Positions 1-8,245 of a stretch of 64,000 nt of DNA are shown piece by piece. Location: contig VBFH01000033.1 of NCBI GenBank assembly GCA_005883575.1, forward strand, positions 20,236 to 84,235, given 5' to 3'. The position numbers and the translations under genes are program-made. The notes below the pieces were generated by a model, which was not told the DNA's origin, made no database searches, and worked only from the letters and a program-made list of their open reading frames with translations. The stretch's first letter is position 1. The number at the start of each line of letters is the position of its first letter. This stretch comes from Chloroflexota bacterium (lineage in GTDB: Bacteria > Chloroflexota > Dormibacteria > Dormibacterales > Dormibacteraceae).

Positions 1-108
1 ATCGACAAGTCCGAAGAGTCTGGATGGGTATATGCCGGGCTCGGTGCAAGTGATTACTCGCCAGTTGACGTCCAGCTCAACATCGCGGGTTGGTGGAGCT
101 GTTCGTAG
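1..108 (+). CDS. 3' end of an unidentified gene (partial)
   Basis: Frame 1 is open from the window edge to a TAG at 106-108, giving 35 residues that end in WWSCS. The stretch is acidic and then aromatic, which looks more like a real protein end than random translation. The start lies outside the window. I do not recognise the family, and too little is visible to assign a function. Confidence 0.35.
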   Translation: MDKSEESGWVYAGLGASDYSPVDVQLNIAGWWSCS

Positions 109-243
109 TTCAAGGCCATTTTGGTCCGAAAGCTGACCGGTTAGCCTCGGGGCACTGTGTCAAGGCTCGTCATTGGAGTGGAATTGGGCCTATGACAAAC
201 CGCCAAAGCTGGCAGTCGAAATACTGCGAAGGTCACCTGAGAA

Positions 244-1419
244 TTGCGACGCCTCCATCTCGCGCGACTCGGTAAGGCCGCAGCTGTCGCCGCTGGCCTG
301 GTTGCTGTTCCGCTGATGCTGGAGGCACGGCTGACGCGGCATGAGCAACCGATCCGCGACTCCTGGCAGCGATCACCGATCGCTCGACGCGGCCGGACGC
401 TGCTCGGGTTCAGCTTTCGTCCGCGCCAGATCGAAGCCTTCGGCCTCGGGGGGCCACCGACACTCCAGGCGCTACTAGCCTATCCATTCGACCTGGTTCG
501 GCTTGCGGCCTACTGGAACCACATCGAAGTGCGAACGGGCGTCTTCGACACGAGTGAGCTTGATTGGCAACTCGAAGCCGCCGAAAGAGCCGGCAAGAGG
601 GTCATCTTTTCTGTCGGAGCCATCAAGAATTTCGGTTATCCCGAGTTCTTCGTGCCCAACCATAGGCTCGAACGGCCGTTACCTGAGGGTTCCCTGATCA
701 CGACGTTCACGCATGCGGATCTGCTGGCCGGAGCAATCGGGTTCATCGGGCACATCGTCAATAGGTACCGCGATCGCACCTCCATCGTCGCATGGCAGTT
801 GGAGCACGAAGCAGTCGATCCACTCGGAGTAGAGCATTCGTGGCGCCTCGGCGTTGACTTCGTCCAACGCGAGTTGGAGGCGCTCAGGAGTGCCGATACG
901 TCCCGACCAGTGATGATGAACGGCTTTCTGCCCACCTCGTCGGTGGTCAGGATCTCGCAGTGGTGGCGCACGCGCGATCAGGGTGATTCACTTGCGGTCG
1001 CCTCGCGACTGGCCGATATCGTCGGCATCGATTACTACCCTCGTCACGCTTTGCTTGCGCTGGGCTCAAGGACGCTCTACTTGAACGGCGCCGCCCTCCC
1101 TTGGCAGAAGGCGCTGACCGAAACAACCCTCAAAGGCGTATGGGGGCACGGCAAACGAGTGATGGTGGCAGAGGGTCAGGCAGAGCCGTGGGAGGCGATG
1201 ACCTTGCCCCCCAACCCAGCACTCCGGCAGATGTTCAGCTGCCGCCCAGAGGACCTCATCGGGAACTACAACATCACGATGAAATGGGCGTCTCTGAACC
1301 GACCGATCTTTGCGTATCTGTTTTGGGGAGCTGAGTACTGGATCCTTCGAGACCGGTCGGGCGACCCAACCTACCTGCGAGCAATGGCGCGAATACTGGA
1401 CGAGGCGGAGGCTCAATGA
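244..1419 (+). CDS. Secreted or membrane-anchored glycoside hydrolase-like TIM-barrel protein
   Basis: A 391-residue protein starting at TTG 244; an ATG at 316 (residue 25) is the alternative. The first ~27 residues form a basic then hydrophobic segment that could be a signal anchor. The remainder resembles clan GH-A glycosidases (GH5/GH42-like): a region containing RLAAYWNHIE, then WQLEHEA near residue 185 at the usual acid/base glutamate site (the normal Asn before Glu is His here), and VAEGQAEPWE near residue 310 as a candidate nucleophile strand. Its stop overlaps the next start by 4 nt (ATGA), so it is co-translated with the acetamidase. The substrate is unknown, and the glycosidase call rests on motif resemblance only. 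Confidence 0.55.
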   Translation: MRRLHLARLGKAAAVAAGLVAVPLMLEARLTRHEQPIRDSWQRSPIARRGRTLLGFSFRPRQIEAFGLGGPPTLQALLAYPFDLVRLAAYWNHIEVRTGVFDTSELDWQLEAAERAGKRVIFSVGAIKNFGYPEFFVPNHRLERPLPEGSLITTFTHADLLAGAIGFIGHIVNRYRDRTSIVAWQLEHEAVDPLGVEHSWRLGVDFVQRELEALRSADTSRPVMMNGFLPTSSVVRISQWWRTRDQGDSLAVASRLADIVGIDYYPRHALLALGSRTLYLNGAALPWQKALTETTLKGVWGHGKRVMVAEGQAEPWEAMTLPPNPALRQMFSCRPEDLIGNYNITMKWASLNRPIFAYLFWGAEYWILRDRSGDPTYLRAMARILDEAEAQ

Positions 1420-2351
1420 CCACGCACTACATGTCACCGACACGAGCCACACTTCATGGCCACTTCTCGGCCGCGCTGGCACCGGCGCTCGAGGTCGATC
1501 CCGGCGATACGATCCGCGCCCGAACTCTGAGCGCCTACTGGGACGATGCCGGCTTCGAGCGCCAACACCCTTTGGATGAAGGCCATGCCCTGCTCGGGCC
1601 CGTATTTGTCCGCGGGGCCAAGGCAGGCGATGCGCTTGCAATCGACATCGTGAAGGTGCGGCCCGCGCGTTCGGGCAGAACAGCGGCGGGCGACTTCCCA
1701 AGCCTCGTCAACGACCGCCTCGGGCTGACCGGTCGCGGCCATCAACGAATCGACTGGGAGATCGACCCAGAGACCATGGTCGCCCGGGCGCTGGGCTTCG
1801 AGGTCCCGGTGCAACCGTTTCTGGGTGTGATCGGCATGCCACCCGCTGACACTGGTATTCACTCGACAAATCCGCCCCGGCCAACCGGCGGAAACATTGA
1901 CTGCCGCGAGCTGGTGGCCGGCAGCACGCTCGTGCTCCCGGTCGCGGTCACGGGCGGCTTGCTGAGCTTCGGCGACGGCCACGCCGCCCAGGGCGACGGC
2001 GAGGTGGGCGGCACCGCCATCGAGTGCGCCACGGATGAAGCGGAGCTCCGCGTTGGCCTCATCGAGGCCGCAAACCTGAAGACACCCGAAGCTCACACGC
2101 CGCTCGGATTCATGACCTTCGGCTTCTCGCCGGATCTGAACGAGGCGTTGATGATCGCGCTAGAGGCGATGGTTGAACGTTTGCAGTTTGATTTGGAGCT
2201 GGATCGGGTCAAGGCCACCGCGCTCGCCAGCGTGAGCATCGATCTGCGCGTGACCCAGGTTGCGAACGAAACACTCGGTGTTCACGCACTGCTGCCGGCT
2301 GGGCGGCTCAGGCGCGGAGGTCAGGTTGTGTCCATCAGGAAGCGTTTGTGA
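1416..2351 (+). CDS. Acetamidase/formamidase family protein
   Basis: A 311-residue protein with the layout of the FmdA_AmdA family, which hydrolyses short amides to ammonia and a carboxylate. Family-typical segments are GVIGMPPADTG, then PRPTGGNIDCREL, and GDGHAAQGDGEVGGTA, which carries the conserved metal-site Asp/His region. It starts at an ATG overlapping the previous stop. Its 3' end overlaps the convergent DUF2877 gene by 17 nt (2335-2351). Lying at the end of a nitrogen-scavenging operon suggests a role in releasing ammonia from amides, but that is inference. A second paralogue lies at 35961-36902. Confidence 0.85.
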   Translation: MTTHYMSPTRATLHGHFSAALAPALEVDPGDTIRARTLSAYWDDAGFERQHPLDEGHALLGPVFVRGAKAGDALAIDIVKVRPARSGRTAAGDFPSLVNDRLGLTGRGHQRIDWEIDPETMVARALGFEVPVQPFLGVIGMPPADTGIHSTNPPRPTGGNIDCRELVAGSTLVLPVAVTGGLLSFGDGHAAQGDGEVGGTAIECATDEAELRVGLIEAANLKTPEAHTPLGFMTFGFSPDLNEALMIALEAMVERLQFDLELDRVKATALASVSIDLRVTQVANETLGVHALLPAGRLRRGGQVVSIRKRL

Positions 2352-3033
2352 TCGAGCCGATTAGCCAGAATTCAGGCTCGGTAGGGCGCCACGTCGAGCA
2401 GCTCTCGGCGTCGGTTGGGCATCCTTCCGGCTCTGACGCTGCCAGCTGAAGGCCCAGCCTCAAGCATCGCCCGGAGCTGTGGCCGAACCGATCCAGCGCA
2501 TCCGCATCTCCGCGCTCGAGGTAGGCGTGAGCGGGCTCCGCCAGCTCGCCGCGCGCGGCGTGTTCGAGCAGCGTCGCCGAAAGCCGTGTAGTGAGAGGTC
2601 CCGCAACACCGGCGATCGCCATCGCCTCGTCTCGCAAACCGTGGAAGAGCGTCAGCCCTGCGGCGTAGCCGGCCAGGATGTCGTCCCCCGCCGGCGTCAG
2701 ACCCGGGCCGCGTCCGGCCAGCGATTCGGGTTTGAGGCGCGGGTGGGGGTGACCTCTCGGCACATGCCGGACCCTCGGCACGGGATTCCATTCCGGACCT
2801 GCTTCAATCACCGAGTCATCGATCCGCAGCGTGCCCGTGCCCAGCGATGCCCGGCAGCCTCGCGGAGCGCGGACGGAGGTCTCGACACCGTTCGGCATGC
2901 GCGGCGCCCTCGGCACGGTGACGGCGAGGACGAAGCGGCCGAAGTCGATGTAACCCTGCCCGACTCCGACGCCAACCACAGCCTGGCCGAAGAACCACGG
3001 AAGGATCGAAGCGCTGACCGAGACCGCCCTCAC
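2335..3033 (-). CDS. DUF2877 protein, AllH/YlbF-like component of an oxamate carbamoyltransferase-type system
   Basis: About 232 residues from a GTG at 3033 that overlaps the upstream stop as GTGA; an open frame extends further upstream but would overlap the previous gene. The diagnostic DUF2877 segment GRGPGLTPAGDDILAGYA lies in the middle. In E. coli the equivalent protein works with FdrA and a DUF1116 protein to transfer a carbamoyl group between oxamate and phosphate. All three are present in this operon, and this is the last gene. Its 3' end runs 17 nt into the convergent acetamidase gene, so the two transcripts must overlap. Confidence 0.8.
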   Translation of the reverse strand: MRAVSVSASILPWFFGQAVVGVGVGQGYIDFGRFVLAVTVPRAPRMPNGVETSVRAPRGCRASLGTGTLRIDDSVIEAGPEWNPVPRVRHVPRGHPHPRLKPESLAGRGPGLTPAGDDILAGYAAGLTLFHGLRDEAMAIAGVAGPLTTRLSATLLEHAARGELAEPAHAYLERGDADALDRFGHSSGRCLRLGLQLAASEPEGCPTDAESCSTWRPTEPEFWLIGSITNAS

Positions 3034-3422
3034 GCCTGGGCCGCGTGCAACGAATCCATGTACGTGCGCCAATCCCCGAACTCCGAGATGTCGCGATGCC
3101 GGGCCTCGGCCAGCTCGCGCGGGTAGAGGATCCCATCGACGACGCGTCCGTCCTCGAGCGAGACCGGTCCGCGGTACAGGCGCGGCGGTTCGCCGGCCTC
3201 CACCCGAGCCCAAACCCCCGGCGGCATCCGATAGAGCTCCCCCGCCACCGTCACGCCGCCCGACTCGACCTCGAACATGCCCGGGTGCACGTCCGCGATC
3301 GAATACAGCCGATAACGGGGCGCGGTGCGGAACTCCCCGAGGAATTCCGCACCGTCCAGGTTCGCGTGCAGCTTCTGCCCGCGCATCAGCGTCCCGTTCA
3401 CGAACAGGACGATCGATTCCAC
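3030..3422 (-). CDS. Gamma-glutamylcyclotransferase-like protein related to the allophanate hydrolase C-terminal domain
   Basis: 130 residues from GTG 3422, chosen because it lies 8 nt after the permease stop and has GAGG just upstream. It opens with the LFVNGTLMRGQKLHANL strand-loop, followed by FRTAPRYRLYSI, then GELYRMP, and ends in DISEFGDWRTYMDSL. This matches the small beta-barrel domain fused to the C-terminus of allophanate hydrolases, here standing alone. In that family the domain helps process N-carboxyurea-type intermediates. A stand-alone copy between a permease and DUF2877 suggests a helper in ureide breakdown, but the actual reaction is not known to me. Confidence 0.7.
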   Translation of the reverse strand: MESIVLFVNGTLMRGQKLHANLDGAEFLGEFRTAPRYRLYSIADVHPGMFEVESGGVTVAGELYRMPPGVWARVEAGEPPRLYRGPVSLEDGRVVDGILYPRELAEARHRDISEFGDWRTYMDSLHAAQA

Positions 3423-3430
3423 GAAACGCC

Positions 3431-5161
3431 TCAGCTCAGCGCCGGCGCCGGCTCCGGCTCTGGCTTGGCGACCATCTTCGGCGCCTCGATCACGGCCGCC
3501 GGCTCCTCCAGCTGGTGCGGCGCGGGCTTGACCTTCCACACGTAAACGAAGGCCAGACAGATCGCGCCGCTGATGATGTACGCGAGGGCGACGTCCCACG
3601 TCTGCGAGAAGTCCCACGTGGTGCCGTTGTAGGCGAGCGACGGCGCGTTGATGAAGCCGAACAATGCGATCACGGCCCCGGCAAAGGAGTAGATGGCGGC
3701 CTTCATGAACTCGCGGTCGATGATGAAGACCGCGATCGCGCCCAGGATCAGGCCGGCCAGCACGGCGCCGCCGCCGACCCGTACGAGGCCGTCGTAGATG
3801 ACGCCGTTTCCGACCAGGGCGCTCAAGGCTACGTGCGACGTGTCGCCCGCCGCGACCGTCTTCTGGACGCCGAAGACGCCGACCGTGGCCAGCGTGTTAT
3901 CGATCAAGCCCTGCGCCCAGTTGGCGATGTTGGGGACAAGGGCCAGCACCACGCCCGCCGCGTGCGCACGCGGGGTGGCCTGAAACGCCTGGGCGCCGAT
4001 GACCAGGCCGATGAAGAGGAGGATGGGGACCAGCGCCTGGATCGGGAAGATCGCCAGCAGCAATCCCACCAGGCCGCCAAAGCAGATCAAGGCGACGAAC
4101 GCGCCCGTTGCCAGCGAGTAGCCGATGCGACCGCCGGCCGCTTTCCAGCCAGGGTGGCCGATGTAGACGGCGGGTGGGAACGGCGAGCCGAGCGCCGAGC
4201 CGACGACGGCGCCGATGCCGTCCGCAGCCAGAATGTAACGCAGGTTGTACGAGTCGCCCGCGGCCGCTGCGCTCTCCACGTTGTTCATACCCTCGGTGAA
4301 GTTGTAGACGCCGAGCGGGATGGCAGTGACCAGCAGCGGGCCGATGTCGCTCAGCCCGTTGAAGAGATGGCCGAGGTTGCCGAAGTTGGGCGCGTGCAGG
4401 CCGATGGGCCCAGAGGCGTCACTGAACGAGCCCATCCAGAGCTGCGTCTGCGTCGTCCAGCCCGCGGCCAGCGCGAGCCAGCCGACCACCGTCGCCAGCA
4501 CCACCGCGGCGAGCCCGGCGGGCACGTTGCCCGGCAGGCGGACGTTGGCGGTCCAGCCGACGAGGATGATCACGAAAGCGGCGAAGGCCACGTACGGAAC
4601 CTCGAACATCTGCGCCGCGGGGCGCATGGAGATGAAGGTGATCGAGATCCCGGCCAGCGTGCCCAGCATCGCCGCCCGCGGCGTGTACTTGCGGATCGAT
4701 GGTCCGATGAAGGCACCGAGGAGGACGATGACGCCGATGATGAACGCCCACGCCAGGCCGCTCTCCCACGCCAGGACGGCGGCCGCGCCAGCGCCGCCGG
4801 CCTCGTCCTTGTGCTTCAAGAAGGTCGGCAGCATGATCACGAAGGTCACCAGGAACATGTGCGGCACGCTCGGTCCGTACGGCATGGCCGCGACCGAGGT
4901 GCGGTTCTCCTTCCTGGACAGCCGATACGCGAGGTAGGCGTACCAGAAGTTGCCGATGATGAGCGCGATGCCCAGGGCGGGCAGGATGCTGCCGTAGACG
5001 TTGTCGGGCGCGATCTTGACCACGCCCAGACACAAGCCGCTCAAGACGATGACGTTCAGCATCACGTTGGTGCCGAGCCCGAAGAACGCGTTCAAGTCGC
5101 CGCGGACCCACAGCGGGATCTTCAGCGGCGAGATCTGGCGGCCCTCGACTGCAGTGCTCAT
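3431..5161 (-). CDS. NCS2-family purine/uracil/ureide permease
   Basis: A 576-residue polytopic membrane protein starting at ATG 5161, overlapping the upstream stop as ATGA. It has roughly 12-14 hydrophobic segments. The signature YNFTEGMNNVESAAAAGD sits in the middle, like the transmembrane 8 region of AzgA/NCS2 nucleobase carriers. The N-terminal MPYGPSVPHMF motif and the hydrophilic C-tail rich in Pro, Glu and Ala are also visible. NCS2 proteins normally import nucleobases with protons or sodium. Placement inside the carbamoyltransferase operon suggests it imports the purine, pyrimidine or ureide that feeds the pathway. It is longer than most NCS2 proteins (about 430-500). Confidence 0.85.
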   Translation of the reverse strand: MSTAVEGRQISPLKIPLWVRGDLNAFFGLGTNVMLNVIVLSGLCLGVVKIAPDNVYGSILPALGIALIIGNFWYAYLAYRLSRKENRTSVAAMPYGPSVPHMFLVTFVIMLPTFLKHKDEAGGAGAAAVLAWESGLAWAFIIGVIVLLGAFIGPSIRKYTPRAAMLGTLAGISITFISMRPAAQMFEVPYVAFAAFVIILVGWTANVRLPGNVPAGLAAVVLATVVGWLALAAGWTTQTQLWMGSFSDASGPIGLHAPNFGNLGHLFNGLSDIGPLLVTAIPLGVYNFTEGMNNVESAAAAGDSYNLRYILAADGIGAVVGSALGSPFPPAVYIGHPGWKAAGGRIGYSLATGAFVALICFGGLVGLLLAIFPIQALVPILLFIGLVIGAQAFQATPRAHAAGVVLALVPNIANWAQGLIDNTLATVGVFGVQKTVAAGDTSHVALSALVGNGVIYDGLVRVGGGAVLAGLILGAIAVFIIDREFMKAAIYSFAGAVIALFGFINAPSLAYNGTTWDFSQTWDVALAYIISGAICLAFVYVWKVKPAPHQLEEPAAVIEAPKMVAKPEPEPAPALS

Positions 5162-5859
5162 ACCCTTCCTCCTACAGACTGGCCCGCCTCGAGCGCGACG
5201 AGCAGCTTTTCCGAGCTGGACACCCAGCCGAAGATGCCTCCCTGCGCCTTGATCATGCGAAGCGCGTACTCCTGGAACTCCGGGAAGTAAGATCCGACGC
5301 AGTCTTCGAGCACCAGGCACTCGTAGCCGCGGTCGTTGGCCTCCCGCACCGTGGTGTTGACGCAAACCTCGGTTGTGACTCCGGTTACGACCAGGCTCTC
5401 GATGCCGCGGTTGTGGAGCATGAAGTCGAGGTCGGTGGCGAAGAACGCGCCCTTGCCCGGCTTGTCGACCACCGTCTCATCGCCGATGGGCTTCAGCTCG
5501 TCGATGATGTCGTGCCCGTGGGAGCCGCGCACCAGGATGCGGCCCATGGGACCGACGTCACCGATGCCACAGCTCAATCGCCCGCGCGCGATCTTCGAAG
5601 GCGGGCAGTCGGACAGGTCCGGGCGGTGTCCTTCTCGCGTATGGATGACGGTGTAGCCGCCCTCGCGCATCACGCCGAGCACGCGCTGGAGCGGCGCGAT
5701 GACGCGCCGCAGGTTGCTGACGTCGTTGCCCAGCTGCTCGCCGAAGCCGCCAGGTTCGACGAAGTCGCGCTGCATGTCGATCAACAGCAGCGCGGTGCGC
5801 TTGGGGTCGAGCTCGAACTCGTACGGCTCGGCTTCCACCGTCAGCTTGTGTTCCGTCAT
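5158..5859 (-). CDS. Isochorismatase-fold cysteine amidohydrolase (ureidoacrylate/biuret-type)
   Basis: 233 residues with the complete Asp-Lys-Cys triad of cysteine hydrolases in this fold: LLLIDMQRDF (Asp, near residue 28), VDKPGKGAFF (Lys, near 133) and GVTTEVCVNTT (Cys, near 166). Family members cleave amide bonds in biuret, ureidoacrylate, N-carbamoylsarcosine and similar molecules. ATG 5859 overlaps the carbamate kinase stop (ATGA), and its own stop overlaps the permease start. In this operon it probably splits off ammonia or carbamate from a ureide intermediate. Which substrate it uses cannot be read from the sequence. Confidence 0.82.
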   Translation of the reverse strand: MTEHKLTVEAEPYEFELDPKRTALLLIDMQRDFVEPGGFGEQLGNDVSNLRRVIAPLQRVLGVMREGGYTVIHTREGHRPDLSDCPPSKIARGRLSCGIGDVGPMGRILVRGSHGHDIIDELKPIGDETVVDKPGKGAFFATDLDFMLHNRGIESLVVTGVTTEVCVNTTVREANDRGYECLVLEDCVGSYFPEFQEYALRMIKAQGGIFGWVSSSEKLLVALEAGQSVGGRV

Positions 5860-6842
5860 TGCCTTCTTTCTCCTTTCGCCGCCTGGACGGTCCCGACCAG
5901 CCGGGTCCCGGTCTCGCCTCGCAAGGCTGCCGCCAGCCGATCTGTCGACGTGATGAGCACCTCACCGCCTCCCGCCCGCAGGTAGTCGAGCGCCGCCCGG
6001 ATCTTCGGTCCCATGCTGCCGGGCGGGAACTGACCCTCGGCCAGGTGGCGCTCCGCCTCCTCGAGCGTGATCCGGTCCAGGAATCGCTGATCCGGCTTGC
6101 CGAAGTTCACCGCCACCTGCGGCACCCCGGTCGTGATCACGAAAAGGTCGGCCCCGATTCCTGCGGCCAGCAGCGACGAGGCGAAATCCTTGTCGATCAC
6201 TGCCTCGATGCCGTGGAAGCCGCCTCCCGGCTCCTCCACGACCGGGATCCCGCCGCCGCCTGCGGCGATGACGATGAACCCGCCTCGGACCAGCGCGGCC
6301 ACGGCGTCCAGCTCGAGGACTCGTATCGGTCGTGGAGAGGCGACCACCCGCCGCCAGCCGCGGCCCGAGTCCTCCACCATCGCCCAGCCCTCGCGTGCTC
6401 GCAGCTCCATAGCCTCGGCAGCTGGGAACCACGAGCCGATGGGCTTGGTCGGATTCGACAACGCAGGGTCCGTCTCGCTAACCACGGTATGGGTGATGAC
6501 TGCGACCACCGTTCGATCGACCCCGGTCGCCCGGAGCTCGTTGGTCAGCGCGCCGCTGACGATGTAGCCGATGCCACCCTGCGAGTCCGCCACCGCGACG
6601 TCGAGTCCGATGCGCGGGATGTTGGTGTCGATGCGGGCGACGATGTCGGAGCGGCGAAGGATGAAGCCGGCCTGGGGCCCGTTGCCGTGCGTCACCACGA
6701 CTGTCCATCCGTCGGCCACCATGGCGGCGATCTCGTGCGAGATCCGGGACGCGGCTATGAACTGATCGGCGATGCTGCCGTGCTGGTTGTCCGGCACCAG
6801 GGCGTTGCCACCGATCGCGACCACGGCGGTGCGGTTGCTCAC
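5856..6842 (-). CDS. arcC: Carbamate kinase
   Basis: 328 residues from GTG 6842, which overlaps the DUF1116 stop as GTGA. Amino acid kinase motifs are clear: AIGGNAL at the N-terminus, VVVTHGNGPQAG, AAGGGGIPV, VIDKDFASSLLA and the C-terminal GSMGPKIRAAL. The enzyme makes ATP from carbamoyl phosphate and ADP, releasing ammonia and carbon dioxide. The neighbouring carbamoyltransferase genes would supply the carbamoyl phosphate, so this is the energy-yielding last step, comparable to the catabolic carbamate kinase of E. coli allantoin fermentation. I see no arginine deiminase genes here, so a role in arginine breakdown is less likely. Confidence 0.93.
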   Translation of the reverse strand: MSNRTAVVAIGGNALVPDNQHGSIADQFIAASRISHEIAAMVADGWTVVVTHGNGPQAGFILRRSDIVARIDTNIPRIGLDVAVADSQGGIGYIVSGALTNELRATGVDRTVVAVITHTVVSETDPALSNPTKPIGSWFPAAEAMELRAREGWAMVEDSGRGWRRVVASPRPIRVLELDAVAALVRGGFIVIAAGGGGIPVVEEPGGGFHGIEAVIDKDFASSLLAAGIGADLFVITTGVPQVAVNFGKPDQRFLDRITLEEAERHLAEGQFPPGSMGPKIRAALDYLRAGGGEVLITSTDRLAAALRGETGTRLVGTVQAAKGERRQ

Positions 6843-8245
6843 AGCCCGGCTTCGACGGCGGCCAGCGCCTCGACGAAGCACGCGATCGGCGCGCGAGCGA
6901 TGCCGGCGCCGATCTGACCGACACCTGGACGGCGGTGCGCGATCCCCGTGTCGATAACCGGCGCCGAGCCTGTGTCCAGCACCTTGCGCAGGTCGATCCC
7001 GGTCGGGCTTCCGAGGAATCTCAACGGCGGCAGCTGGAAGTCGCGGCTGCGGGCGAGCGTTATGTCCGCCATCTCGACCGTGTAAGCCATCGCGTCCGCC
7101 GGCGTGCCGCCGACGAATCCGACGACCGCCGGCGCCGCCGCCATCGCGAAGCCGCCGATGCCGGCCGTCTCGGTGATCGCGCTGTCGCCGAGGTCAGGGT
7201 TAGCGTCCTCTGGACCGTAGCCCGGGAAGTACAGGCCGTCCGGAACCGGCGCCGGCGTGACGAACCAGCGCTCTCCGCAGCCGCTCACGCGAATGCCGAA
7301 GTCGACCCCGTTGCGCGCCATCGTGGTCACGAGCGTGGAGTGGGGGACGCCCTCGCCCGCCGCCGTCATCAGCTTGCAGGCCGCCATGTTGGCGTTGAGC
7401 GCGAAATGGTTGTTGTCGCGCATGAACTCCAGGACGCGTACGCCCGCCTCGCCCTGCCGCGCCAGGGCGGGCGCCAGCTGCCTGCTCCACAGCGAGGTCG
7501 AGCCGACGTTGCGGTTGTGGCACTCGTCGCCCATTTGCAGCGCCTGCGCGATGTTCGACTTCATGTTGATCGGCTCCTTCAGCGAGCGGAGGGCGGCCCC
7601 CAGCGTGGGCCCGACCTCCGCGACCATCCACCGCAGCTTGGTCAGCACCTCATCGTCGTTGGCGCCGAAGCGCAGCGCCTTGCCGATTCCCTCGTTGAGG
7701 TTTGAGTACGCGCGCCTTCCCGTCGAAGGGTCCTCGAGCACGTAGACCGGCATCGAGGGCGAGATGAGCCCCGCCATCGGGCCGACCGCGTCGTGGTGAT
7801 GGCACGGCGCGAACTTCACGTCACCCGACGCCGCGATCTCCTCCGCGCGTACCAGGTCCGGCGCCCAGCCCTCGAGCACGATCGCGCCCGCGACCGCGCC
7901 GCGCATCGGGCCACACATATGCTCCCACTCGATCGGGGGCCCGGCATGGAGCAGCAGCCGGCCTTCGGCCAGGGCGGGTATCGCCTCGCGCGCGGCGACG
8001 ACGTCGAGCAGCACGGCCTGCGCCGCCAGCACCAGCTCGATCGCGGTCGCGTTGGCCTTCTCGATCCGCTCGTCGTTCATGAGCCGCGCGAGCCGCATCG
8101 CCGCGTCCGCGTCGCCCAGCGCGGGCGGACGCCAGTCGAGCGTGATCACCGAAACCCCGGCGGCGGCGATCGGCTCCGCGAAGCTGGCGAGCCCGACGTT
8201 GACCGCCTTCAGCTCACCGGCCATCAGCTCGTCGAGCCCGCTCAC
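6839..8245 (-). CDS. DUF1116 protein, AllG/YlbE-like component of an oxamate carbamoyltransferase-type system
   Basis: 468 residues from GTG 8245 (GTGA overlap with the FdrA stop). Typical segments are VNVGLASFAEPI with TLDWRPPA close behind at the N-terminus, CGPMRGAVAGAIVLEGWA, FAPCHHHDAVGPMAG, and HNRNVGSTSLWSRQLAP. The family is known to be encoded next to FdrA and DUF2877 proteins, and in E. coli the trio forms oxamic transcarbamylase. The conserved His-rich FAPCHHHDAVGPM segment looks like a substrate or metal site, which is inference. It is the second gene of the operon, directly before carbamate kinase. Confidence 0.88.
   Translation of the reverse strand: MSGLDELMAGELKAVNVGLASFAEPIAAAGVSVITLDWRPPALGDADAAMRLARLMNDERIEKANATAIELVLAAQAVLLDVVAAREAIPALAEGRLLLHAGPPIEWEHMCGPMRGAVAGAIVLEGWAPDLVRAEEIAASGDVKFAPCHHHDAVGPMAGLISPSMPVYVLEDPSTGRRAYSNLNEGIGKALRFGANDDEVLTKLRWMVAEVGPTLGAALRSLKEPINMKSNIAQALQMGDECHNRNVGSTSLWSRQLAPALARQGEAGVRVLEFMRDNNHFALNANMAACKLMTAAGEGVPHSTLVTTMARNGVDFGIRVSGCGERWFVTPAPVPDGLYFPGYGPEDANPDLGDSAITETAGIGGFAMAAAPAVVGFVGGTPADAMAYTVEMADITLARSRDFQLPPLRFLGSPTGIDLRKVLDTGSAPVIDTGIAHRRPGVGQIGAGIARAPIACFVEALAAVEAGL

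Noticed and set aside
3515..5290. Long plus-strand open frame (591 codons) opposite the permease
   Set aside because: It is an antisense shadow of a GC-rich membrane protein; the translation is Arg/Asp/Glu-rich with no domain, while the minus frame encodes a clear NCS2 permease.
5859..6917. Plus-strand open frame opposite carbamate kinase
   Set aside because: Antisense to a strongly recognised carbamate kinase; composition is low in hydrophobic residues.
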